Part shown: positions 1 through 4,556 of the stretch, piece after piece | Position numbering within the stretch: the first letter of the stretch is position 1 | Layout: the number at the start of each line of letters is the position of its first letter | Source: Bacillota bacterium | Lineage (GTDB): Bacteria; Bacillota; UBA5301; JASBVW01 | Reading direction: 5' to 3' | NCBI GenBank assembly: GCA_029961005.1 | Contig: JASBVW010000134.1 | Span: 1-5,033 of the forward strand | Length of the DNA stretch: 5,033 nt | Position numbers and translations under genes: made by a program | The notes under the pieces: model-generated | The model's input: only the letters and a program-made list of their open reading frames with translations | Databases searched by the model: none | Told to the model about the DNA's origin: nothing

Positions 1-619
1 TATCAAAACCCCTCCTTACTTGGCCTGGCGCTGGGTCCCTCACCGGGCCGACCAGGTGGAGGACTTGGCTGCCCGCATTTCTTCCGTGCTCGGGTGGCCG
101 GTGGTGGTGAAGCCGAGTCGCGAAGGTTCCACGGTAGGCGTGAGCATTGTCCGGGAGCCCGGGTCCTTGGCGGCCGCGCTGGAAGAGGCGGCCAGGTACG
201 ACCGCGATCTCCTGCTGGAGCGGTACATCCCGGGGAAGGAGATCACCGTGGCCGTATTGGGAAATGACGATCCGCAACCTTTACCCATTATCGAGATTGT
301 CCCCAAGAAGGCTTTCTACGACTTTGAGGCCAAGTACACCCCCGGGATGAGCGAGCACGTGATCCCGGCCCGCATTCCTCCTTCTCAGGCCCGCCGGGCG
401 GAGGACCTGGCTCTCCGGGCTTACCGCGCCCTGGGTTGTCGCGGTTTCGCCCGGGTGGACATGATTGCACTTCCGGACGAGGAAGAGCCGTACGTCCTGG
501 AGGTGAATACGCTGCCCGGCATGACCGCCACCAGCCTGGTCCCGGATGCGGCCCGGGCAGCTGGCCTGGAATTTCCGGCCCTGGTGGAAAAATTGCTGGA
601 TTTGGCGCTTCACCCTTGA
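1..619 (+). CDS. ddl: D-alanine--D-alanine ligase, C-terminal part (5' end outside window)
   Basis: Cytoplasmic ATP-grasp enzyme that joins two D-alanines using ATP, supplying the dipeptide for peptidoglycan precursors. The reading frame is open from base 2 (I-K-T-P-P-Y...), so the gene continues to the left; the TTG at 20 lies inside it and is not a start. About 205 of the usual 310-370 residues are visible, covering the end of the central domain and the ATP-grasp domain. Visible family motifs are VVVKPSREGSTVGV (ATP-binding lysine and glycine-rich loop), LLLERYIPGKEITV, the Ddl-typical FYDFEAKYTPG, GFARVDM, and the metal-binding EVNTLPGMTATSL near the end. The order and spacing are those of Ddl rather than of biotin carboxylase or carbamoyl phosphate synthase. 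Stop TGA at 617-619. No frameshift is seen. D-Ala versus other second substrates cannot be judged, because the N-terminal selectivity residues are missing. Confidence 0.93.
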   Translation, partial: IKTPPYLAWRWVPHRADQVEDLAARISSVLGWPVVVKPSREGSTVGVSIVREPGSLAAALEEAARYDRDLLLERYIPGKEITVAVLGNDDPQPLPIIEIVPKKAFYDFEAKYTPGMSEHVIPARIPPSQARRAEDLALRAYRALGCRGFARVDMIALPDEEEPYVLEVNTLPGMTATSLVPDAARAAGLEFPALVEKLLDLALHP

Positions 620-763
620 AGTATACGGCCTCGGGCCGCGCGAGGGTTGAGAAAGGATTTCTTCCGCCAGCGTAGAAGAATTAACAAAGAAAAGCGGTTG
701 CTGCGCCCGGAGCGAGGGGCGTGAGAAAACTGAATAGAGAAAAACTCAGAGGGGGAATCAGAA
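620..763. other. Intergenic region between ddl and the 133-aa gene
   Basis: It holds two small GC hairpins: CGGCC/GGCCG at 626-638 with a 3-base loop, and CGCCC/GGGCG at 704-721 with an 8-base loop. Neither is followed by a T-run, so I do not call a terminator. No convincing -35/-10 pair was found; TTGAGA at about 650 has no -10 at suitable spacing. The ribosome binding site of the next gene lies at its right end. Confidence 0.4.
748..755 (+). promoter_or_regulatory. Ribosome binding site of the 133-aa gene
   Basis: AGAGGGGG lies 8 bases before the ATG at 764. It is the main evidence that the plus-strand frame, and not the overlapping minus-strand frame, is the real gene here. Confidence 0.6.
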
Positions 764-1165
764 ATGGTTCTGGTGGCCCGTGAGGACGTCTTGAATGGCC
801 TCAAGAGGTTCAAGCGGCTGGCCAAACAGGACTTTCTGGCTAGCTCCTTGACCTCTGATCCCGCCTTCTGGACTGCCCAGGCAGAGGCGCGCAGGCAGAC
901 GTACGACGAGCTGGCAGAGCTCGTGAGTACAGCAGGGGTTGAAGAGGCCTACGAACGGGCCAAGGAAGATTACCTGAAGTTGATCTCCTCCCACTCCACA
1001 CAACCTCCCGATCCTCATCTCCGCGGAAAAGAACAGGCTTTGGAAATGTTCTTCACCCTCCTCGGTGTAGACCATCACCAGCTAAAACAAGAAGGCCAGT
1101 CTGTAAGCAAATGCGCGCTTTCCTCTTCTCCTCCCTCCTCTCCACTTGAGACCAGTACCAATTAA
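764..1165 (+). CDS. Unrecognised 133-aa soluble helical protein (distant YlbF-like resemblance at best)
   Basis: I do not recognise this protein with confidence. It starts at ATG 764 behind a good ribosome binding site and ends at TAA 1163-1165. Residues 1-75 are charged and predicted helical (for example AEARRQTYDELAEL and VEEAYERAKEDYLKL), with no signal peptide, membrane segment or cysteine motif. The helical, Glu/Arg/Tyr-rich pattern recalls small YlbF/YmcA-type proteins of Firmicutes, but no diagnostic motif can be pointed to, so this is only a suggestion. The C-terminal tail from about residue 115 is low-complexity (SSSPPSSP) and encoded by a 26-base pure pyrimidine run; it may be disordered. 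The gene faces the recombinase gene tail to tail, with 32 bases between the stops. It may be read from the ddl transcript across a 144-base gap or from an undetected promoter. Confidence 0.6.
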   Translation: MVLVAREDVLNGLKRFKRLAKQDFLASSLTSDPAFWTAQAEARRQTYDELAELVSTAGVEEAYERAKEDYLKLISSHSTQPPDPHLRGKEQALEMFFTLLGVDHHQLKQEGQSVSKCALSSSPPSSPLETSTN

Positions 1166-1197
1166 ATCCATTGCTAAGGTAGATCTTCCGCTCCGGT

Positions 1198-2202
1198 TCA
1201 GCGCGGGCGCTTGAGCTCCGGGAAGGGGGCGTGTTCCAGAATGGCTTGCCAGAGCCGGGAGCGGGAGACGTGGGTGTAGATTTGGGTAGTGGAAATATCC
1301 GCGTGGCCCAGAAACTCCTGGATGTAACGCAGATCGACCCCTGCCTCCAAAAGCAGGGTGGCGCAGGTATGGCGGAGCCTGTGGGGCGAGATCTGCTCGT
1401 CCAGGCCGAAGCGGCGCACCAACTGCTTGACGATAAAGTAGACGGAAGACCGATTCATCTGCTTCCCCTGCCGGTTGACGAAGAGGAAAGGGGAGGAGGT
1501 GGCGGGGCGGCGGCGCAGGTACTCGGAGAGAATCTCCAGGGCGGGGGGAGGGAGAGGAACGAGCCGTTGCTTGTTCCCTTTCCCGTGCAAGACCTCCAAT
1601 GCCCCTTCGTCCCAGCGCACGTCTGCCAAGCGCAGCGCAGTCAGCTCGCTGACGCGTAGACCTCCGTAGATAAAGACCGTCAGAAGGGCCAGATTGCGCC
1701 AGGTCTGAGGCTCCTCGGTTTCGGCGGTTCCGGCGAGGAGCCTTTGCGCGTCCTGGAAAGAGAGGTAGCGGCGCAACACCTGGCGGGGATTGACCCGAGG
1801 TCGGTCTATCCCTTCCATGGGGTTTTCGGCCAACCAGCCCTCCCGCACCAGGAACCGGAAGAAGCTGCGCAGACTGGAGATCTTGCGCGCCATGGTGAAG
1901 CGGTTGTTGCGCCGTTCGTCCTGAAGGTAGAGCAAAAAGGCGCGCACCGTCTGCCGGGTGAGGTGGTGAAGGTAGAGGGGAGCCTGCTCCCCTTCAGTCC
2001 GGAGGCCTAGGTGCCTGAGGAGAAAGGAACGGAAGAGGTGCAGGTCCCGGGTGTATTCGGCCACGGTGGACGGCGCTTTGACGTGCCCTACTTTAAGGTA
2101 GACGAGATAATCCTCCAGGCACTGGTCAAAGGTCCGGGGCGGGCCGGCCTCAGGGGTGCGGGGGCTTCCCGGGCGCTCTGCGCTGTCTTGTGGCTGGTGC
2201 AA
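1198..2202 (-). CDS. Xer-type tyrosine recombinase (XerD-like), 334 aa
   Basis: Site-specific DNA recombinase that cuts and rejoins DNA through a tyrosine-phosphate bond. Residues about 24-125 form the SAM-like core-binding domain (FDQCLEDYLVYL; RKISSLRSFFRFLVREGWL; NPMEGI). Residues about 145-325 form the catalytic domain with the full active site: Arg183 (GLRVSEL), Lys208 (HGKGNKQR), His274 and Arg277 (SPHRLRHTCAT), His300 (LGHADISTTQ) and Tyr309 (IYTHV). The HADISTTQIYTHV block is closest to XerD. The region before the catalytic domain (RVNPRQVLRRYLS) lacks the usual 'LP' of XerC/XerD and the N-terminal domain carries extra residues, so a paralogue is possible. I chose TTG 2202 because GGAGGG lies 8 bases upstream and it gives normal length; the open frame to 2469 crosses a terminator and the neighbouring gene. 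It lies 42 bp downstream of a dif-like palindrome. Confidence 0.9.
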   Translation of the reverse strand: MHQPQDSAERPGSPRTPEAGPPRTFDQCLEDYLVYLKVGHVKAPSTVAEYTRDLHLFRSFLLRHLGLRTEGEQAPLYLHHLTRQTVRAFLLYLQDERRNNRFTMARKISSLRSFFRFLVREGWLAENPMEGIDRPRVNPRQVLRRYLSFQDAQRLLAGTAETEEPQTWRNLALLTVFIYGGLRVSELTALRLADVRWDEGALEVLHGKGNKQRLVPLPPPALEILSEYLRRRPATSSPFLFVNRQGKQMNRSSVYFIVKQLVRRFGLDEQISPHRLRHTCATLLLEAGVDLRYIQEFLGHADISTTQIYTHVSRSRLWQAILEHAPFPELKRPR

Positions 2203-2210
2203 GGCGGGTT

Positions 2211-2216
2211 CCCTCC
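2211..2216 (-). promoter_or_regulatory. Ribosome binding site that fixes the TTG start of the recombinase
   Basis: On the minus strand GGAGGG is followed after 8 bases by TTG (2202-2200). No ATG or GTG start lies in the plausible N-terminal region. The octamer CTCCAGGT (plus strand) occurs twice here, at 2213-2220 and 2225-2232; the first copy includes part of this site. Confidence 0.75.
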
Positions 2217-2244
2217 AGGTCTTTCTCCAGGTTTTTGGGGCGTT

Positions 2245-2272
2245 ACTAAACAAAATATGTATTTTGTTTAGT
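2245..2272. repeat. 28-bp palindrome with dif-like 11-6-11 geometry (candidate Xer recombination site or operator)
   Basis: The left arm ACTAAACAAAA and the right arm TTTTGTTTAGT are exact reverse complements and flank the centre TATGTA; pairing continues two bases into the centre, giving 13-bp arms around TG. Known dif sites are 28 bp, with two 11-bp recombinase arms and a 6-bp exchange region. By eye, the arm matches the XerD arm of E. coli dif (as ATTTAACATAA) at 8 of 11 positions, including the inner AACA.AA. It sits in an AT-rich pocket of GC-rich DNA, directly upstream of a tyrosine recombinase gene. The same bases overlap the likely -10 of that gene, so a repressor or autoregulatory operator is the main alternative. 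Confidence 0.55.
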
Positions 2273-2280
2273 TCACGCAA
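2252..2280 (-). promoter_or_regulatory. Possible promoter of the recombinase gene
   Basis: On the minus strand TTGCGT (2280-2275) is followed after 17 bases by TATTTT (2257-2252), which matches the sigma-A -10 consensus at four of six bases. Transcription would start near 2245, giving a leader of about 43 bases before the TTG. The -10 and spacer lie inside the 28-bp palindrome, so a protein bound there would block it. The match is modest. Confidence 0.35.
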
Positions 2281-2307
2281 AAAATAACTTCGGCCTGCCC
2301 GGCCGAA
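2279..2307 (-). terminator. Rho-independent terminator after the FmdB-type gene
   Basis: On the minus strand a perfect 7-bp stem, TTCGGCC with GGCCGAA around loop GGGCA (2307-2289), is followed by GTTATTTTTT. It lies 28 bases after the FmdB stop and before the recombinase promoter region, so it separates the two transcripts. A second, longer imperfect hairpin (CAGCGGC/GCCGCTG arms with an inner stem) covers the end of the FmdB coding region just before an A7T7 tract; it could add to termination but is less standard. Confidence 0.75.
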
Positions 2308-2322
2308 TTCCTGCTGGCAGAG

Positions 2323-2336
2323 AAAAAAATTTTTTT
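2323..2336. repeat. A7T7 palindromic tract
   Basis: Seven A followed by seven T, touching the TGA stop of the FmdB gene. Such tracts bend DNA or melt easily. Here it begins the AT-rich pocket that runs, interrupted by the terminator stem, to the recombinase promoter. No specific function is shown. Confidence 0.4.
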
Positions 2337-2566
2337 CAGCGGCAAGTGCTGCAGCTTCGCCCGCTACAGCCGCTGCAACCGCCTCCCGCAGGCGCGGTGC
2401 TCGAGCCCCCAGTACCGCCGGAGCGAAAGCCGAAGGACGAAGGAACGCGCCGCGCCTCCGGCGCTCCACAGCGCGGACAGGCTGCCGAGTCCTCGGAGTA
2501 AGATCGGACTACCAGCTCTTCAAACCGATGACCGCACTGCGGGCAGACAAATTCGTAGATTGGCAT
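2336..2566 (-). CDS. FmdB-family small zinc ribbon protein, 76 aa
   Basis: Small cytoplasmic zinc ribbon protein of the FmdB type (CxxC-CxxC putative regulatory protein); the family was named from a formamidase gene cluster and its exact role is not established. It begins with the typical MPIYEFVCPQCGHRFEEL. Cys8, Cys11, Cys30 and Cys33 (CPQC and CPRC) form the zinc site. The basic stretch and FGFRSGGTGG follow, and the Gly/Ser-rich tail ends in a second cluster (Cys64, Cys67, Cys72, Cys75). I chose ATG 2566 because a GGAGGAG stretch lies about 9 bases upstream and the family always begins M-P-x-Y; the longer open frame to 2653 adds 29 unrelated residues. It has its own promoter overlapping the end of the HicB-like gene and a terminator after it, so it is probably a single-gene transcript with some read-through from the HicB-like gene. 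Confidence 0.88.
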   Translation of the reverse strand: MPIYEFVCPQCGHRFEELVVRSYSEDSAACPRCGAPEARRVPSSFGFRSGGTGGSSTAPAGGGCSGCSGRSCSTCR

Positions 2567-2624
2567 GACTTCGGTCTCCTCCTCGAGGCGATCTGGGGGC
2601 AAGGGTTGGCCTGCCGCCCCTTTC

Positions 2625-2653
2625 AGTATACCCTCCCGGGGAGGAGGAGTCAA
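2625..2653 (-). promoter_or_regulatory. Sigma-A-like promoter of the FmdB-type gene
   Basis: On the minus strand TTGACT (2653-2648) and TATACT (2630-2625) are separated by 17 bases; each matches the consensus at five of six positions. The -35 overlaps the TGA stop of the HicB-like gene. The predicted start near 2618 leaves a leader of about 52 bases. The spacer holds a palindrome, CCTCCC-G-GGGAGG at 2632-2644, which could be an operator or chance in GC-rich DNA. Confidence 0.6.
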
Positions 2654-2934
2654 TTGCGGGTGATCAGTTCAATGGGCACTTTAAAAAGGAAGCCTTCGCC
2701 CTTTTGCGCCCGGTCCAGATAGTGCTGGATCTGCCGGCGATGCCGCTGGTCATCGCCCCTGGTCTCCAATCCTGGGTCTTCACAGGTGTCGTCGATGTGC
2801 CGTTGGATGGCAGCGATGAGGTTATCGCGGGCCTCTTCGGGGCTGTAACCTGTGCTGTCTACGTCCAGCTCCAGGCAGATAGCGGCATACCCGTTCTTCT
2901 GCCGCGTCACGATACCCGTGAATTCGTGGAGCAT
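2650..2934 (-). CDS. HicB-like protein, 94 aa, without a HicA partner
   Basis: The first 50 residues follow the HicB/UPF0150 fold pattern: a beta strand (FTGIVTRQ), then NGYAAICLELDVDSTGYS, then a helix PEEARDNLIAAIQRHI. In toxin-antitoxin pairs this domain binds and blocks the HicA ribonuclease. The C-terminal part (about residues 60-94, ending FKVPIELITRN) shows no obvious ribbon-helix-helix or helix-turn-helix and I do not recognise it. No small HicA-like gene (double-stranded RNA-binding fold with a key His) lies on either side, so this looks like a stand-alone HicB-domain protein rather than half of a toxin-antitoxin pair. I chose ATG 2934 because GGGGG lies 7 bases upstream; the in-frame ATG at 2958 has no well-placed ribosome binding site, and the frame beyond it runs into the tRNA promoter. 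Its own promoter lies at 2968-2996. Confidence 0.72.
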   Translation of the reverse strand: MLHEFTGIVTRQKNGYAAICLELDVDSTGYSPEEARDNLIAAIQRHIDDTCEDPGLETRGDDQRHRRQIQHYLDRAQKGEGFLFKVPIELITRN

Positions 2935-2967
2935 GGCACTACCCCCAGTATTTTGCATCCTGTATAC

Positions 2968-2996
2968 ATCATACCGCTCTTTGCCTCCCCCGTCAA
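2968..2996 (-). promoter_or_regulatory. Sigma-A-like promoter of the HicB-like gene
   Basis: On the minus strand TTGACG (2996-2991) and TATGAT (2973-2968) are 17 bases apart, each five of six to consensus. The start would fall near 2961, which supports the ATG at 2934 as the translation start. It is back-to-back with the tRNA promoter: the two -35 boxes are separated by only six bases. Confidence 0.65.
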
Positions 2997-3002
2997 GAGC
3001 CC

Positions 3003-3032
3003 TTGACCTGACTAGGCCGGGTATGCTAGAAT
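3003..3032 (+). promoter_or_regulatory. Promoter of the tRNA-Trp/tRNA-Tyr transcript
   Basis: TTGACC (3003-3008) and TAGAAT (3027-3032) are 18 bases apart, each five of six to consensus, and an extended -10 TG (3024-3025) lies one base before the -10. Transcription would begin about 10 bases before the mature tRNA-Trp end at 3049. A GGAGG at 3036-3040 is in this short leader but has no coding region after it. Confidence 0.65.
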
Positions 3033-3048
3033 GAAGGAGGTTCGGTAC

Positions 3049-3124
3049 AGGGGAGTAGCTCAAGTGGTAGAGCACCGGTCTCCAAAACCGGCGGTTGCGG
3101 GTTCGAGTCCTGTCTCCCCTGCCA
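3049..3124 (+). tRNA. tRNA-Trp (anticodon CCA)
   Basis: A 76-base cloverleaf. The acceptor arms AGGGGAG (3049-3055) and CTCCCCT (3114-3120) pair over all 7 bp, followed by discriminator G and an encoded CCA (3122-3124). The D arm is GCTC/GAGC. The anticodon arm is CCGGT/ACCGG with loop CTCCAAA, placing anticodon CCA at 3082-3084. The T arm carries the GGTTCGAGTCC pattern. It is the first gene of a two-tRNA transcript. Confidence 0.97.
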
Positions 3125-3143
3125 GCCCTCTTCCTTACCCGGT

Positions 3144-3228
3144 GGAGGGGTGCCCGAGTGGTTAAAGGGGGCAGACTGTAAATCTGTTGCGGAACGCTTC
3201 GTAGGTTCGAATCCTACCCCCTCCACCA
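3144..3228 (+). tRNA. tRNA-Tyr (anticodon GTA)
   Basis: An 85-base class II tRNA with a long variable arm. Acceptor arms GGAGGGG (3144-3150) and CCCCTCC (3218-3224) pair fully, followed by discriminator A and an encoded CCA (3226-3228). The anticodon stem GCAGA/TCTGT encloses CTGTAAA, giving anticodon GTA at 3178-3180. The variable arm covers about 3187-3200 (GCGGAACGC type), and the T arm is GTAGG/CCTAC around TTCGAAT. It follows tRNA-Trp by 19 bases and is second in the same transcript. Confidence 0.97.
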
Positions 3229-3239
3229 GTGAATTGCAA

Positions 3240-3273
3240 GGCTTCCGAGAAGGTCGGAAGCCATTAGTTTTTT
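3240..3273 (+). terminator. Rho-independent terminator of the tRNA transcript
   Basis: A perfect 9-bp stem, GGCTTCCGA (3240-3248) with TCGGAAGCC (3254-3262) and a 5-base loop, is followed by ATTAG and six T (3268-3273). It begins 11 bases after the tRNA-Tyr CCA. On the minus strand the same hairpin is not followed by a T-run, so it is a weaker stop for the facing membrane-protein gene, whose stop codon is at 3294. Confidence 0.88.
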
Positions 3274-3293
3274 CAGGCCACTGCTGGCGAGTC

Positions 3294-3707
3294 CTAAAGG
3301 TTAACTCCGATCATGCCGGCCAAAGCCCCGACCAAAAAGAGGAGCACGCCGCCTTGGAGCACAGAGAGGACGTTCAAGTTCCCTCCGGCGGCTGTAGAGA
3401 GGCTGAACGCGATCAGGCCATAAAAAAGGCCGATGCTCCCTCCGAGGAACCACCCCCAGTGCTGGCATTGGCGCGCCCCGGTCAGCGCCCCCGTAGCCAC
3501 GCTCAGGTAGTTGATGAGCAAAAGCACCCCGCTGTGTAAGGTCAGCCAGCCCGTCCAGGCGATCAGGAAAGCCATCAGGCTGCTCCCCACCAGAGCGACC
3601 AGGAGGCTCAACGTCACCCCGCGCAAAAGGGCGGCGGTGAAGGCCGCCCATCTGCCTTCTGCGTCCTCTCGCGGGGAAAGAGGATGAGAACGCCGTCCGC
3701 TGACCAA
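3294..3707 (-). CDS. TIGR04086/DUF3792-family membrane protein, 137 aa
   Basis: Small integral membrane protein of unknown function, typical of Firmicutes (B. subtilis YrzE type). Four hydrophobic segments are visible at about residues 28-51, 59-77, 85-105 and 112-135. The family pattern is seen in the second and third: small residues in LSVATGALTGAR, followed by WGWFLGGSIGLFYGLI. The first 25 residues are hydrophilic and basic and carry no cleavable signal. The start is TTG 3707, chosen because a GGAGGG stretch lies about 7 bases before it and the length suits the family. TAG stop at 3294-3296. A TATAAT box at 3746-3751 suggests its own promoter, and it lies downstream of the EF-G and TPR genes on the same strand. 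No catalytic residues are apparent. Confidence 0.8.
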   Translation of the reverse strand: MVSGRRSHPLSPREDAEGRWAAFTAALLRGVTLSLLVALVGSSLMAFLIAWTGWLTLHSGVLLLINYLSVATGALTGARQCQHWGWFLGGSIGLFYGLIAFSLSTAAGGNLNVLSVLQGGVLLFLVGALAGMIGVNL

Positions 3708-3745
3708 GGTATTTCCCTCCTCTGCGCCGTTTTTGCGTTACCGCT

Positions 3746-3751
3746 ATTATA
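3746..3751 (-). promoter_or_regulatory. Possible -10 box of the TIGR04086-family gene
   Basis: On the minus strand a perfect TATAAT is followed by a likely start near 3739 and a leader of about 32 bases. No recognisable -35 is present at 16-18 bases upstream (the region is CG/CT-rich), so an activator or a weak promoter would be needed. Confidence 0.4.
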
Positions 3752-3830
3752 TGTATGCAAACGCGCGAGGAGGCAGACGGGCGGGAAAACGGGCCCGCGC
3801 CTATGCCCGGGGGCTGGAGAAGACCGCAAC

Positions 3831-4502
3831 TCACTGGAAGGAGAGCAGGTGGGAGAGGGCGCGCCGACCTTTAGCCAGCTCTTGGAGCGACTTGAGGTAC
3901 CAACCCTTCTCCGCGTAGGCCAGGCCCAAGAGCAGGTGAGTGTAAGAGTTGTGGGGATTTAAAGCCAGTGCCTCTTCCAACGCGGAGAGGGCTCCGTCCA
4001 AGTCGCCCGTGCGGTAGAGGCAATAGGCCAGATAATTGCGCGGCCATTCGTTGCTTGAATCCAGTTGGCTGGCCTGGCGAAAGAAGCGACTGGCCGCCCC
4101 GTATTCTTCCCGGGCGTAGTAGAGAAAGGCCAGTTTATTCAGGAGCAAAAGATCGCCGGGATGGGCGGCCAGCTGGGCCTCGTAGACCTCCGCAGACAAA
4201 GGGTCCCCCCCTCCGTCCGGCAGGCGCGTCAGGTTTTCCAACTGGCGAAAGGCCCGGACGGAGTCATCCAGGCGCCCCAGGTTGGCTGTGGCTACCGCAT
4301 AAGTGAAGAGAAGCTCCCGCTCTTCCGGCTGTTTTTTGAGTTGTCCTTCCACTTCCCGCAGGAGCTCGGACCAGTAAGCTTCTCCCCCTGACGCCTCAGC
4401 CAGCCCCCGCAGAGGCACGGGCAAGAAGGCTGCACCCACCAGCGCCAGGGCCAGCAGGATCAACCCCAGCCCAACCCATTTCCATCGCATCCGGTTCTGC
4501 AT
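3831..4502 (-). CDS. Membrane-anchored TPR protein, 223 aa
   Basis: Tetratricopeptide-repeat protein, probably a scaffold for protein-protein contacts on the outer face of the membrane. A basic start (MQNRMRWKW) is followed by one hydrophobic segment at about residues 9-28, likely an uncleaved signal anchor with the rest outside. TPR-like units are seen at about 61-94 (FTYAVATANLGRLDDSVRAF), 117-149 (NKLAFLYYAREEYGAASRFF), 152-184 (RNYLAYCLYRTGDLDGALSA; ALALNPH) and 186-218 (LLLGLAYAEKGWYLKSLQEL). The insert at about 95-112 (LPDGGGDPLSAEVYEAQ) spaces the first and second units. No enzyme domain is present. It starts 54 bases after the EF-G stop and is probably in the same transcript. The ATG at 4502 has only a weak ribosome binding site nearby; AAGGAG lies about 28 bases upstream, and ATG 4490 is an alternative start. 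The partner is unknown. Confidence 0.82.
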   Translation of the reverse strand: MQNRMRWKWVGLGLILLALALVGAAFLPVPLRGLAEASGGEAYWSELLREVEGQLKKQPEERELLFTYAVATANLGRLDDSVRAFRQLENLTRLPDGGGDPLSAEVYEAQLAAHPGDLLLLNKLAFLYYAREEYGAASRFFRQASQLDSSNEWPRNYLAYCLYRTGDLDGALSALEEALALNPHNSYTHLLLGLAYAEKGWYLKSLQELAKGRRALSHLLSFQ

Positions 4503-4556
4503 CTCGTGCTCAGGGCTGTCCCCTTCGTCGCTCCTTTGTGTTCGTCTGTTCCGTTC

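Noticed and set aside
626..721. Riboswitch or terminator between ddl and the 133-aa gene
   Set aside because: Only two short hairpins without a T-run; no recognised aptamer core.
758..1078. Minus-strand frame of 106 codons opposite the 133-aa gene
   Set aside because: The plus-strand gene has a well-placed ribosome binding site and a helical, charged composition; this frame was not seen to have either.
3034..3040. AAGGAGG as a ribosome binding site
   Set aside because: It is in the tRNA leader and no start codon with an open frame follows at the right distance.
3026..3226. Minus-strand frame of 66 codons (MEGVGFEPTKRS...)
   Set aside because: It is the antisense of the two tRNA genes; this peptide pattern is a well-known false call over tRNA-Tyr and similar tRNAs.
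2245..3228. Integrated mobile element bounded by the recombinase and the tRNA genes
   Set aside because: The genes between are ordinary chromosomal types, and I saw no repeat of a tRNA 3' end beside the recombinase.
3150..3539. Plus-strand frame of 129 codons (MPEWLKGADCKSV...)
   Set aside because: It begins inside tRNA-Tyr and then crosses the terminator into the antisense of the membrane-protein gene; the start is a classic tRNA-derived artefact.
3767..3805. GC-rich hairpin after the TPR gene as a terminator (GCGGG/CCCGC)
   Set aside because: The stem is short and imperfect and only four T lie in the loop, with no T-run after it.
3301..3834. Minus-strand frame of 177 codons overlapping the TIGR04086-family gene
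   Set aside because: It is rich in Arg, Gly and Pro from GC-rich out-of-frame reading and conflicts with a protein that has four clear membrane helices.
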